64,000 bases of DNA from Chloroflexota bacterium. Lineage in GTDB: Bacteria > Chloroflexota > Dehalococcoidia > Lucifugimonadales > JACPCL1. Both the position numbers and the translations under genes were made by a program. The stretch covers positions 1 to 64,000 of the forward strand of contig JACPCL010000034.1 of NCBI GenBank assembly GCA_016179765.1, written 5' to 3'. Position 1 is the stretch's first letter; every line of letters starts with the position of its first letter. The notes beneath the pieces were generated by a model. That model worked only from the letters and a program-made list of their open reading frames with translations, was not told where the DNA came from and made no database searches. Below, in pieces: positions 28,018-38,270 of this stretch.

Positions 28018-30222
28018 CTACAGCACGCTGATGGGGTCAACGTCCACCACCCAGTCGTTAGGAAGCTCCACCTTGTCCAGCAGCAGGCGAGGATCCGGCC
28101 CCCGCAGGATAACGTGCCATCGGTACCGCCCTCGCACCCGCAACGGATAGGCAGGCGCAGGCCCCATCACCTCCACCTCGCCCAGTCCCCACGCCTCTCG
28201 CTGGTGGCGCAGCGCCCGGCCTATGCGTGCGGCCTCCCGCTCCGCCTGGGCCTCGCTGGTGTGGGCAAAGGCCAGCCGGATGAGACGGCTGAAGGGCGGC
28301 AAGCCCTGCCTTCGCCGGAAGGCGATTTCGTTCCGATAGAACCCTCCATACTCCTGGCGCGCCCCCAGGACCACGGCGTAGTGGTCCGGGCGATACGTCT
28401 GCACAATGGCCCCTCCCCCCTCCTCTCCCCTCCCTGCCCGGCCCACCACCTGGCACAGGAGCTGGAACACCCGCTCGCTGGAGCGGAAGTCAGGCAGGTG
28501 CAGGCCAATATCGGCAAGGACAACGCCCACCAGCGTCACCGATGGCACGTGCAGCCCCTTGGCCACCATTTGTGTGCCCACCAGCACCTGGGCCTCCCCA
28601 CGGGCGAACCGCTCCAGCACGCCCTCCTGAGCGTCTGCTTGTGCAGCCACGTCCCGGTCCCAGCGCAGCACCTTCACCCCAGGCAGCAGCGCCTCCAGCT
28701 CGCTCACCACGCGCTGCGTGCCCAGGCCCAACTGCCGGAAGCGAGGACTCCCGCAGCGCGGGCATGACAGGTAAGGCCTGCGACGCCGGTTGCACTGGTG
28801 ACACACCAGCCGGCCGGCGTCGGCATGGTACGTCAGGGGCACGTCACAGCTCGTGCAGCGCACCACATGGCCGCAGTCGCGGCACTGTACGATGCCCGAC
28901 TCCCCTCGCCGGTTGATAAAGAGGATAGCCTGTTTGCCCGCCTCCACCGTCTGGCGCAGCCCGGCTTGCAGGGGGCGGCTGAAGATGCCCCGGTGTCCCT
29001 CCCGAAGCTCTCTACGCATATCCACAATCTGCACCTGGGCCAGGGGCCGCGATGCAGCCCCTCCGTTGCCAAGGCGCTCCGGCAGTTCCAGGAGCTTCAG
29101 CCGCTGACCAGTGGCGGCGCGGTGGTACACCGCCACGTCCGGCGTGGCGCTGCCCAACACAAGAACGGCATCGGCCTGCTGAGCCAGGCGCGTGGCAACG
29201 GCCCGCGCGTGATAGCGCGGCTCCATGTCCTGCTGCTTATAGGTCCACTCGTGCTCCTCATCCAGAACGATGAGGCCGACGGGCCACAGGGGAGCGAAGA
29301 GGGCGCTGCGGGAGCCTATCACCACCGAGTAGCGCCCCCGGTAGATGTCCCACCAGGCGTGGCGGTGCTCCGCCGCAGAGAGCCGGCTGTGCAGCACCGC
29401 CACCTGGCCGGGAAAGCGCGCCTGGAACCGCTGGACCGCCTGGGGCGTCAGGGAGATCTCGGGTACCAGCACCATCCCCTTCCTGCCCCCTTCCAGGCAC
29501 ATGGCCAGGGCCTGAAGGTAGACCTCCGTCTTGCCGCTGCCGGTGACGCCATGCAGCAAAAAGGCCCCATGGCGGTGAGCCTCCAGGGTGGCGCAGATTT
29601 CGCCCAGCGCCCGCCGCTGGTGAGCCGTGGCGACGAGGGGCCGCTCAGCAATGGCGGGGACCGCCTCTGCCTGGGCCTGGGCTGCCGGAGGCCGCAGTGC
29701 GCGCCACCGCCACTCCCGCCTCAGGACGCCCCGCCGAAAGAGGCGCTCCATCTCCCGTTGTCCACGCTGCCCGGCGCGCGCCCGCAGGGCCTCCTCCCTC
29801 ACCAGCCTACGCCGGCCAGGGAACAGGGCCCCCACCCCCTCTCTAAGGTCATCGCTCATGGCGGCCAGAGCCTCCTCCCCGGGCCTCGGCACCACGGCAA
29901 AGGTGCGCCCACGAGAGCCTGGGGGCAGCATCAGGGCCAGGGCATCGTACAGGGGCGAGAGATAGTAGTCGCTCATCCAGTGGGCCAGCTCTAGCCGGTG
30001 GGAGCTCAGCAACGGGCCAAGGGGGTCAGCCTTGTAGATCGGCTTGACGGGGTCAATGGCCGTCGTGGCGCTGAGCTTGACCACCACGCCGTCGGCCACG
30101 CGAGGGCCAAAGGGCGCCTGGACCATCTGGCCAGGCAACACCTCCATACCCGAAGGAATGGCGTAGGTGAAGGTCCGGGCGCCCCTGATGGGAGCATCCA
30201 CCGCCACCTCTGCGTAGGGCAT
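28018..30222 (-). CDS. priA: Primosomal protein N' (replication restart helicase PriA)
   Basis: 734 aa; LLHGVTGSGKTEVYLQAL Walker A, VLDEEHEWTYKQ, Cys pairs CRDCGHVVRCTSCDVPL/CHQCN/CPRCGS, LVGTQMVAKGLHVPSVTLVGVVLADIGLHLPDFRSSERVFQLLCQVVGRAGR. Confidence 0.97.
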   Translation of the reverse strand: MPYAEVAVDAPIRGARTFTYAIPSGMEVLPGQMVQAPFGPRVADGVVVKLSATTAIDPVKPIYKADPLGPLLSSHRLELAHWMSDYYLSPLYDALALMLPPGSRGRTFAVVPRPGEEALAAMSDDLREGVGALFPGRRRLVREEALRARAGQRGQREMERLFRRGVLRREWRWRALRPPAAQAQAEAVPAIAERPLVATAHQRRALGEICATLEAHRHGAFLLHGVTGSGKTEVYLQALAMCLEGGRKGMVLVPEISLTPQAVQRFQARFPGQVAVLHSRLSAAEHRHAWWDIYRGRYSVVIGSRSALFAPLWPVGLIVLDEEHEWTYKQQDMEPRYHARAVATRLAQQADAVLVLGSATPDVAVYHRAATGQRLKLLELPERLGNGGAASRPLAQVQIVDMRRELREGHRGIFSRPLQAGLRQTVEAGKQAILFINRRGESGIVQCRDCGHVVRCTSCDVPLTYHADAGRLVCHQCNRRRRPYLSCPRCGSPRFRQLGLGTQRVVSELEALLPGVKVLRWDRDVAAQADAQEGVLERFARGEAQVLVGTQMVAKGLHVPSVTLVGVVLADIGLHLPDFRSSERVFQLLCQVVGRAGRGEEGGGAIVQTYRPDHYAVVLGARQEYGGFYRNEIAFRRRQGLPPFSRLIRLAFAHTSEAQAEREAARIGRALRHQREAWGLGEVEVMGPAPAYPLRVRGRYRWHVILRGPDPRLLLDKVELPNDWVVDVDPISVL

Positions 30223-30641
30223 AGCGCCTCCGCTTGGAGAGGGAGGCCCCTTTGGGGCCTCCTTGAAAGCTCATATGATGAGCTATGCCTGTAGTGTACC
30301 CCTCCGCGCTCTCCTCAGCGACCTCCACCTGACGCACCTTACATCCATTTCACTGGGATCAGAGAGGCGCGCCACTTCAAGGCGAACAAAAGCGCCTCCC
30401 CCTGACGGAGAAGGCGCGGGAGAGACGGCGGCAAGAGGTACTAGTAGGCTGCTGAAAGACACCCCCAGACCCCCGCCCCTTCGCTTCGTTCAAGGACAGG
30501 CTCTCTCCTATGCGGAGAGGGATAAGAGATGGAGAGGTCAGACGTGCGCTTTCCTCAAAGAAATAGAGGAGTAGCGGGGAATGTCAACGTATTCTGCTTA
30601 TGACCTTACAACGGGCTGTTCTCGTGGGAAGGCGGCTTTGT

Positions 30642-31508
30642 TTAGAACTCAAAGACGCCAAGCTGCTCTTGCACGCTCTTGGGCTTCACGCGGCCCTGGA
30701 GGTCTCCCAGGCGCTTGTCAAGGGTGAGACGGGCCTCGTTCTGGTAAACGACGCCTATGGGTATTTTACCGGAGTTGATGAGCTTGTGGGCTGCCTCGCG
30801 GTCGCTGGCGTTGTGGCCCTTGGGCACGTCAAAGATGATGGATTCAACGCCCTTCTTGGCGTTGCCCTTGAGCTGCTCGTAGTTGTCATTATAGGTGGTG
30901 CAGGGGGACATGACGTGCACAATGGAGAAACCTTTGTGCTCCATGCCCGCCTGGATGAGCTTGCCCAGGTCCTTAGGCTTGCTGGAGTAGCCCGAGGCGA
31001 TGAAGCTGACGCCGATGGACAGGTAGTAGTCCAGGGGGTTCAGGTCGCCTTCCATCTTGCCGTACGGGGTGGAGCTGGTGATGACGCCCAGGTCTGTGGT
31101 GGGGGAGCTCTGGCCCTTGGTCAGGCCGTAGACGCCGTTGTCCATGATCACGCAGCAGACGTCCAGGTTGCGGGCTGCCTGAGGGGCGATGTGCTCCATG
31201 CCGATGCTCAGGAAGTCGCCGTCGCCAGCGACGACCAGTACGTTCAGGTCCGGGCGCGCCATCTTGGCGCCGAAGGCGATGGGCAGGGTGCGTCCATGGA
31301 TGCCGTGGAAGCCGTAGGGTTGCTCCCCTTCCAGCAGGTGCACCAGGTTGCCGGAGCAACCAATGCCCGCGATGACGACGGTGTTGGCCATGGGCTGCTC
31401 GTGATAGGCCGAATAGTCCTGCATGGCGAACTCCAGGGCGCGACGCACGCCAAAGTCGCCGCAGCCTGGGCACCACTTGAAGTCGTATTCTGGGTTCTTT
31501 GCGCTCAT
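30642..31508 (-). CDS. 2-oxoacid:ferredoxin oxidoreductase beta subunit
   Basis: 288 aa; WCPGCGDFGVRRALE, VIAGIGCSGNLVHL, HGIHGRTLPIAFGAKMARPDLNVLVVAGDGDFLSIG (TPP motif). Confidence 0.95.
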   Translation of the reverse strand: MSAKNPEYDFKWCPGCGDFGVRRALEFAMQDYSAYHEQPMANTVVIAGIGCSGNLVHLLEGEQPYGFHGIHGRTLPIAFGAKMARPDLNVLVVAGDGDFLSIGMEHIAPQAARNLDVCCVIMDNGVYGLTKGQSSPTTDLGVITSSTPYGKMEGDLNPLDYYLSIGVSFIASGYSSKPKDLGKLIQAGMEHKGFSIVHVMSPCTTYNDNYEQLKGNAKKGVESIIFDVPKGHNASDREAAHKLINSGKIPIGVVYQNEARLTLDKRLGDLQGRVKPKSVQEQLGVFEF

Positions 31509-33211
31509 GCCGTTACCGCCTTTCTGCTGGTTGCACCGACCACCTCGCTGATGCGGTGGACCAGGTCCTTGGGCCTGAAGGGCAGGCCCGTGTACTGAGT
31601 AATGGATTGGGCTTTGACCCCCTGGGAGCGCAGGAAACTGGAGAACTGGCCCAGGTAGTTTAGCTCCGGCACTATCACCAGCTCCTTCCGGCGCAGCTCC
31701 TCCAGGAGCTTGGGAGGCAGGGGGTTGATGCGCATGGTATAGTACCAGGCCAGGTCAGCGCCCTGGGCCGAAAGCCGTTGGTAGGCCTCCTGGGCGGGGC
31801 CTTTGGAGCCGCCCCACGGCATGACGGCGATGGGGGAACGGGCGTTCTCCCGCTCGTAGACGTTCTCCTCTAGCAGCTTGAGCTTGCTGAAGCGGCGGGT
31901 GGTCATCTGGATGTGGCGGGCGGCCAGGTGTGTCGTGTCGCCAATGGCATCGTGCTCGCTGCCGTTGGCTACATAGGCTCCCGGCTTGCCGGGGATGGGC
32001 ATGGGAGAGAGCTCGTAGCCATCGTAACGCTCGTAGCCATTGGCGCCTGTGTAGACGTTGCGGCCCTCCGGCGCAAACTTGGCGAGGTCCGGCTTCGGGA
32101 TGTTCTGGGCGCGCTCCGACAGGGAGTGCTCGCTCAGGAGCACCACGGGGCCCTGGTATCGCTCCGCCCAGTTCAGGGCCAGGGCACCAGCGGCGATGCA
32201 CTCCTCCACGGTGCCCGGGGCGATGACCGGCATAAGCTGGTCACCATGAGCCGGGGTGAGGGCAGTAGACAGGTCGGACTGCTCGGTCTTGGTGGGAAGG
32301 CCGGTGGCGGGGCCGCCGCGCTGCACGTCTATGACGACGCAGGGGATCTCCGCCATCCAAGCCAGGCCAATGCCCTCTCCCATAAGGGAGAAGCCAGGGC
32401 CAGCGGTGGCGGTCATGGCCTTCTTGCCGGCGAAGCCCGCGCCTACGATGGAGGCGATGGACTCAATCTCGGAGCTGGACTGGTAGGCGAACTTGCCGGG
32501 GCCTATCAGGTTGCGCTCCATGTACACCAGGATGGTTGTCGCCGGGGAGATGGGGTAGCCGATGTACACGTCCAGCCCGGCAGCCAGAGCGCCGATACAA
32601 ATGGCATCGTTGCCCTTGATCATCACCTGCTTGTAGGTGGGTTTGATGGGCGGCTCCATCTCGCCGATCTGGAAGTGGGTGAGGGAAGCCCGCTCGCTGC
32701 CTGCGGCAATGGCCTTCATGTTAGCGTCAACGATGGCCTGGCCACGAGATAAGTACCGGTTGACGATGAAGTCTTGAAGGAACTTGACCGGCATGCCCAC
32801 GAGGTTAGCCAAGGCGCCCATCATCACCATGTTGGCGGTGCGGATATCGCCGGCCAGCTTTGCCAGGTCGTCAAAGGGCATGCCAAACATGCGACCCGCG
32901 CCTTTGGGGGTATAGGAGGAGTCGTAGATGACCACGCCGTTCTCCCCCAGGTCATCTTTGTGGGTTTCGTAGGCTTCCTCGTTGAGGGCCACCAGCACAT
33001 CCACGGAGTCGCCGGGTGATAATACCGGGGTGATGGCGATACGCGCCTGAGTCCAGGTGGGGCCGCCCAGGATCTGAGAGGGGAAGGTGGAAAAGGTAAA
33101 GGCGTGATAGCCAACATCCGCGGCAATGCGGGCCAACGCCTCGGCGGCGGTGACGACGCCCTGGCCGCCCTCTCCGGCGAATCTGACGACAAAGTCCTGC
33201 CTTTTTGCCAT
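31505..33211 (-). CDS. 2-oxoacid:ferredoxin oxidoreductase alpha subunit (gamma-alpha fusion)
   Basis: 568 aa; N-terminal gamma domain VRFAGEGGQGVVTAAEALARIAAD; alpha domain KGNDAICIGALAAGLDVYIGYPISPATTILVYMER; 4-nt overlap with the beta subunit. Confidence 0.95.
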   Translation of the reverse strand: MAKRQDFVVRFAGEGGQGVVTAAEALARIAADVGYHAFTFSTFPSQILGGPTWTQARIAITPVLSPGDSVDVLVALNEEAYETHKDDLGENGVVIYDSSYTPKGAGRMFGMPFDDLAKLAGDIRTANMVMMGALANLVGMPVKFLQDFIVNRYLSRGQAIVDANMKAIAAGSERASLTHFQIGEMEPPIKPTYKQVMIKGNDAICIGALAAGLDVYIGYPISPATTILVYMERNLIGPGKFAYQSSSEIESIASIVGAGFAGKKAMTATAGPGFSLMGEGIGLAWMAEIPCVVIDVQRGGPATGLPTKTEQSDLSTALTPAHGDQLMPVIAPGTVEECIAAGALALNWAERYQGPVVLLSEHSLSERAQNIPKPDLAKFAPEGRNVYTGANGYERYDGYELSPMPIPGKPGAYVANGSEHDAIGDTTHLAARHIQMTTRRFSKLKLLEENVYERENARSPIAVMPWGGSKGPAQEAYQRLSAQGADLAWYYTMRINPLPPKLLEELRRKELVIVPELNYLGQFSSFLRSQGVKAQSITQYTGLPFRPKDLVHRISEVVGATSRKAVTA

Positions 33212-33577
33212 GGTTCCTCCGTTGCGCCCTCTTTAGGGGGCGCAGAAATTGCCTGCAACGGTTGAAAGAGGCCTGTTGGGGAAGGAAGAAAAAGAGAAAT
33301 AGGGGATTGTCGGTAGGCCCAAGCCGAAAAGGAGCGGTGCGAATTGTACCTTTGACATAGCACCAATACAATGGTGTTGGGATAAAGGGGAAACGCATCC
33401 CCGTGGCGGGCGGAGCATCTTTGGCACACCATAGCCGCCCGCTGGTAAAGCTGCGAGCCACTTATGATGGTAGCATTCCGACTAAATCGGTGTCAATACA
33501 GCTTTGGTTGAGACCTAGATGCGTCGGGAACAGTCAAAGGCAGTGTGAAAATTGTCACAAAGAGTTGGTAGTCCCTG

Positions 33578-34792
33578 ATGAATCCCGCGACGCTCCACCA
33601 GGAGCTATCCCGCCGCCTTTCCGCCGAAGACCACATCCCCTTTGCCCAGTTCATGGAGTTGGCCCTGTACTGGCCCAATGGAGGTTACTACGCTCGGCCT
33701 CGCCAAGGAGGGCAGGACTTCTATACTGCCCCCGCGGCCCATCCTGCCTTTGGTGCGCTATTGGTTTTGCAGCTTGAGGAGATGTGGCGAATCCTGGGCC
33801 GCCCCACGCCTTTTGTAGTGCTGGAGCCCGGCGCCGGGTGGGGTCACCTGGCTCTAGACGTGACCAGCTACGCCTGCCACCTGGACCCTGCCTTTACCCA
33901 GGCGCTGCGCTACGTGGCCATAGACCGGGCCGCGCATCCGATGCCAGGGCCAGGCGCTTTGGCGCATTGGGTCAAGGCCAGCGGCGTGCCCCTGCGTGGC
34001 GTGACCGGTTGCATCCTTGCCAACGAACTCTTTGACGCCATGCCGGTGCACCGCCTGGTGATGCGCGGTGGACATCTGAGGGAAACTTTCGTCATAAGCC
34101 GCCAAGGACGCCTCTCCGATGTGGAGGGCGAGCCATCTACCCCTGCCCTAACCGAGCGCCTATCGTCGGAAGGGGTTGCCCTTGCAGAAGGCCAGCAGGC
34201 CGAGGTGTGCCTGGCCCTGGAGCCCTGGCTAGAGGAGGCCAGCCACGCCCTGGAGAGGGGCTTCTTCCTGATCTTGGACTATGGCCATCCCGCCCAGGAG
34301 TTGTACTCGCCCTGGCGTGTTGGGGGGACCCTGCGCTGCTATTACATGCACACCGTCTCCTCTAGCCCCTACGACTACCCCGGCGGACAGGACATTACCG
34401 CCCACGTGGACTTCACCGCCCTGGTCGCTGCGGGCCAACGGTGCGGCCTGGAGAGCTACCCCTTGGTCACGCAAGGGGATTTCCTGCGCAACTTGGGCCT
34501 CCCTATGCTCGTGCGACGACTGGCAGCCGCCGGGGTGGGCCAGGTGAGGCGGGACGCCAACCGTATGGCAATGCTGGAGCTGGCCCGCCGCGGCGGCATG
34601 GGGGACTTCAGGGTGCTCATCCAGAGCAAGGGTGTGCCCCCAGCTCGGCTCACGGGACTGGAAGGCCCGGCGCCCGCGTGGAAGGAGCGCATGGTCCCGT
34701 TGCCCTTGCCCCTGTTGGATGGGCTTCATTTAGACCTCATGGCCGCGCGCTATCCTCATGCCGCGCAGGACTTTGAAGACCTTTGGCGGTGA
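33578..34792 (+). CDS. MidA/NDUFAF7-family SAM-dependent methyltransferase
   Basis: 404 aa; HIPFAQFMELALYWPNGGYYA; VVLEPGAGWGHLALDV; ILANELFDAMPVHRL; LILDYGHPAQELY; DITAHVDFTALV. Confidence 0.92.
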   Translation: MNPATLHQELSRRLSAEDHIPFAQFMELALYWPNGGYYARPRQGGQDFYTAPAAHPAFGALLVLQLEEMWRILGRPTPFVVLEPGAGWGHLALDVTSYACHLDPAFTQALRYVAIDRAAHPMPGPGALAHWVKASGVPLRGVTGCILANELFDAMPVHRLVMRGGHLRETFVISRQGRLSDVEGEPSTPALTERLSSEGVALAEGQQAEVCLALEPWLEEASHALERGFFLILDYGHPAQELYSPWRVGGTLRCYYMHTVSSSPYDYPGGQDITAHVDFTALVAAGQRCGLESYPLVTQGDFLRNLGLPMLVRRLAAAGVGQVRRDANRMAMLELARRGGMGDFRVLIQSKGVPPARLTGLEGPAPAWKERMVPLPLPLLDGLHLDLMAARYPHAAQDFEDLWR

Positions 34793-34969
34793 CTGGCCTT
34801 GATTTCCCCAGGGATGTGGTGTAGTTTATGCAGTAACTGGTCATAGTGTGCCAGGTAGTTAGGCGTCTCTTCGCCTCAGGTCGCGTTGAGGGTATGTCAG
34901 GGGTGGCATCGCCCAATCAATGTCAGCCGCAACCGAGCGTCCACACATTTCATCTGGTGGGAGGACGAC

Positions 34970-35365
34970 ATGGCGGAACGCTACCGGCGCGAGATAGAGG
35001 ATATCCTGGACAAACTGGAGGAAGCGCCCGCGCATTCGCCTAAGGCCAAGGAAGGGGGCCGAAGGCTGCGCGCTTTTGGCTTGCTAGGTAGAGTCTTGGG
35101 CGGTGGGAGCGGCCTGCTCTCTCCAGGGCGGGTTATGCTAGCTGCCCTCGCTTTGCTTCTTGTGGCCCTTTTGCTCAAAGCGAGTATGCCGGGCGCTTTC
35201 GTGCCGTTCCTCATGTGGGGCGCCGTCATCGTCTTTATCTTTGGGTATGCCCTTTTCTTTATCAATGCCAGTGAGCCTATTGAGAAACGGTGGCGCGCCG
35301 CCGTGGTAGAGGGCCCTCCGTCATTTCGGTCTCGCCTGCGTCGGTGGCTCAGAGGTAGGCGCTAG
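34970..35365 (+). CDS. Hypothetical membrane protein upstream of rplS
   Basis: ORF 34886..35365, likely start MAERYRREIEDILDKLEEAP; two hydrophobic helices. Confidence 0.7.
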   Translation: MAERYRREIEDILDKLEEAPAHSPKAKEGGRRLRAFGLLGRVLGGGSGLLSPGRVMLAALALLLVALLLKASMPGAFVPFLMWGAVIVFIFGYALFFINASEPIEKRWRAAVVEGPPSFRSRLRRWLRGRR

Positions 35366-35405
35366 ACGAAGAGGCCCAGGCACGAGCCTGGGCCCCTTCG
35401 TCTAG
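35362..35405. terminator. Long near-perfect hairpin between hypothetical membrane ORF and rplS
   Basis: ctagacgaagaggcccaggc / gcctgggccccttcgtctag: 20-bp arms with one mismatch, 4-nt loop. Confidence 0.75.
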
Positions 35406-35488
35406 CCAAGTTCTTTACTTCCGACTCTCGCTGACGTAGACTCTATCGGTTACACCATCGCTCACATCATGTCAAGGGGCCTGTTCCC

Positions 35489-35956
35489 ATGAATATCCAG
35501 GCGCTTCTTCCTGCTGCTTCCAATCCCAAGATACAGGCGTTTCGCTCTGGCGATACGGTGCGCGTCAGCCTGCACGTCATTGAGGGCAACCGCGAGCGCA
35601 CCCAAACCCTGGAGGGGGTGGTTATCCGCCAGCACAGGGGCGGCGCCGGCTCCACCTTCACCATCCGCCGTGTCACCAGGGGCATTGGCATGGAGTTGAC
35701 CTATCTATTTCATTCGCCGCGACTGGAGGCGGTCCAGGTGATGCGCCGGGGCCGCGTCCGCCGTGCTCGCCTCTACTACTTGCGCGGCCGCTTCGGCAAG
35801 GCCGCCCGCATTAAAGAGGCCCAGCGGATGATTCCCGGCGGCCAGCTCTTTCAGGGCGGTCAGGCCGCTACCGAGGAGGCTGAAGCTCCAGCAGCAGAAA
35901 CCGTTGAGGAGGCGGTGGGGCCGCAGCAGGATGCTCAGGCTCCTCAGACTTCCTAG
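35489..35956 (+). CDS. rplS: 50S ribosomal protein L19
   Basis: 155 aa; [93 protein letters not shown]. Confidence 0.97.
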   Translation: MNIQALLPAASNPKIQAFRSGDTVRVSLHVIEGNRERTQTLEGVVIRQHRGGAGSTFTIRRVTRGIGMELTYLFHSPRLEAVQVMRRGRVRRARLYYLRGRFGKAARIKEAQRMIPGGQLFQGGQAATEEAEAPAAETVEEAVGPQQDAQAPQTS

Positions 35957-35983
35957 TATGGTGTCCCTGAAATACGCCTACGA

Positions 35984-36092
35984 ATTGTCATTGCGAGGAG
36001 TCCTTCCCTGGAAGGACGACGAAGCAATCTGGAGGAGGGGTGACCCCGCCGCCAGATTGCCACGTCCGCCTGAGGCGGACTCACAATGACAT
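35984..36092. repeat. Imperfect palindromic repeat element (TCATTGCGAG...GCAATCTGG type)
   Basis: attgtcattgcgaggag...gacgaagcaatctgg / ccagattgccacgtccgcctgaggcggactcacaatgacatt: long interrupted inverted repeat downstream of rplS. Confidence 0.7.
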
Positions 36093-36397
36093 TGTTGATG
36101 AACTTCTGGGAAGGGACACGAGCGTCTCTTTCAAAAACCTTTGGCGCCGCCCCTCTTTGGCTTCCCCATTCACTTCCCCTTCATCCCAACTGTATCGGGA
36201 TTCAGGGCGGGGGTCTGGGGGTGTCCCCCAGACAAAATTCTTCCCCTTGCCTGGCAAAAAAGGGGGCGAGGAGGACGGCGCAAAGAGTTTTTCAGCACCC
36301 TGCTAGCCTCTTTCATGGGAGAAAAGGAACTGAAACCTTGCTCTGTCCTGCAAAGTTACTTCGTTGATGACCGTACGGCGGGCTGTTCTGCTCCTGT

Positions 36398-37690
36398 TCA
36401 CGACCCGCGGTACACCTCCGTCTCCGGGTAAATTGCAGCCCAGTAGAACCAGAGGCTGTCTACATGGAGCAGTGGGGGCAGGCGCTCCCCCGCTAGTGGA
36501 CCCTCCATTGCCTGGCCCAAGATACTCCAGCGGCTTCCCGTCTCGTTGTCTTTGAAGGCGCCGTCCCGCCACTGAAAAGTGAGGTGCTTTCCCCTCACCT
36601 GGGGGATGAATGCGGAGGCGGCGCCCACGGCCCGGGACTCGCTCACCCTCGGCTGGTCTAGTGAAGAGGCTGTTGAAGGTTCGTAGAAGATGACCATCTC
36701 CCTTCTACCCACAGCATCGTGGATCACCCGCTCTACGGCCAGTTCCCGGAACGGGTAGGCCCTTGCTGCCCCTTCGTACCGAATGCCCAGCACCCGTTCC
36801 ATCAGCGGCAAGCGGGGGTCGACGGCGTCGCTGAACAGGAAAGGCCAGGAAGAGGTATCGTACTCCTCGTAGGGGTTGGCGTAATGGCTACCTCTCGGGC
36901 CCACCAACACCTTGCCGCCAGGGTAGGCCTCCTTGAAGTCACGGTAAGCAACCACTTGGGAGGGAAGTTGCTCTAGGGTGGTTCCAACCATAGCACCCAT
37001 GATAGCCTGCGCCGTGCCCTGCTGCCACCAGGACTCTGTCTCCCGGTCCCACATGACAAGGTTGCTTTGCCGCAGGAGGCCGCTGACGCCAAAGGTGAGG
37101 GTCTTGCCCTGTACTGTGCGGCCAAAGACCATGGCCGTGTTGCACAGGGGTCACCAGGTGACGGCAACGGGTACCCCTCCCACCACGTCGTTGACCACCT
37201 CGTGAGAGACAAGAATCGTCTGCGGATAGGCCCGCGCGTCGCTATCAATCTCCACCACAATCACCGGCTCCAAGGGAAACATGCGGCCATCGGCCTCAGC
37301 AGTGCTCTCAAGGTGAGGTTCGTAGATAGGGGGAATGGCGTCCCGCATCAGGCCCAGGAACCGTATCTCTTCGGGAACCACCACCCGCCGGGAGAAGTCC
37401 GTTTTCCACTGATACGGAAGGTACGGTAGGTTGAACATGCCAGTGACTTCAGCAGAGGAAGTGGTACTGGTAGGCGTGGCTGGCGGGGAGACGGGGGCAC
37501 CTGACGAGGCGCCGAGGAAGGACCGCAGGCAGCCACCACAACCCACGCCATAGCAAGCAAAGCGGTCACCCGCTCGACCTTCGCCATGTCCCCGCCTCTC
37601 AAGTGAAGGAAGAATACCTCCCCAATGAGATGCTGCGCCGAGGTTAAGGGTACCGTCAGAAGGGGCGGGTATGAGATGGCGTCCAGACAT
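36398..37690 (-). CDS. DUF3179-like protein, candidate selenoprotein read through TGA at 37153-37151
   Basis: ORFs 37151..37690 and 36398..37132 are in the same frame, separated by one TGA: ...HEVVNDVVGGVPVAVTW-[TGA]-PLCNTAMVFGRTVQGKTLTFGVSGLLRQSNLVMWDRETESWW. Downstream hairpin CUGUGC-aacac-GGCC-AUGGUCUUU-GGCC-GCACAG. Confidence 0.7.
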
Positions 37691-37730
37691 GGGGCGAATC
37701 CAGGCTGACCCTGGTCAAGGTCCCTCAGGA

Positions 37731-38270
37731 CTACGGCGCTCCCTCTCCCGTGGCCTTCACGTAGTCCTGGAGGTGCTTGCGCAGCACCACCCGCCCGCGA
37801 TGGAGGCGGGCCTTAAGGGCCGCGACCGTGATCTCCAAGGACCGGGCCGCCTCTTCACTGGAGAGGCCCTGCACATCCCGCAGCACCACGGCGGCCCTTA
37901 AGTCCTCTGGCAGCAGCGCAAGCCCTTCCTCCAGCTTGCCGCGCAGCTCGGCGCTCACCGCCGCCTGCTCCGGCCCCTGCGTCCAGTCCACCACCTCCCG
38001 GTCCTCCACCCCTCCCTGCACAAGCTGGCGCTCCCGTTTCCCCTTCCGCGCCCGCATGAGGCTGCGGTTCACCGTAATGCGATACAGCCAGGTGGAAACC
38101 TGGGAGTCGCCCCGAAAACGGTCCCAGGCCCGGAGGGCGTCAATGAACGCCTCCTGGGTCACATCCTGGGCCTCCACCGGGTCGCTGGTCATGCGCAGCG
38201 CCACGTTGTAGACGAAGTTGCCGTACCTCTCCACCACCTCTTCAAAGGTAGATAGTTTCTCTGTGTTCAT
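37731..38270 (-). CDS. ECF-type RNA polymerase sigma factor
   Basis: 179 aa; FVYNVALRMTSDPVEAQDVTQEAFIDALRAWDRFRGDSQVSTWLYRITVN; region 4 LPEDLRAAVVLRDVQGLSSEEAARSLEITVAALKARLHRGRVVLRKHL. Confidence 0.95.
   Translation of the reverse strand: MNTEKLSTFEEVVERYGNFVYNVALRMTSDPVEAQDVTQEAFIDALRAWDRFRGDSQVSTWLYRITVNRSLMRARKGKRERQLVQGGVEDREVVDWTQGPEQAAVSAELRGKLEEGLALLPEDLRAAVVLRDVQGLSSEEAARSLEITVAALKARLHRGRVVLRKHLQDYVKATGEGAP

Noticed and set aside
28798-29994. 398-aa plus-strand ORF opposite priA
   Set aside because: Antisense shadow ORF; priA motifs fully account for the region.
36141-36431. Small ORFs (88-96 aa) downstream of rplS
   Set aside because: They lie in repeat-derived intergenic sequence in several overlapping frames with no recognisable domain.
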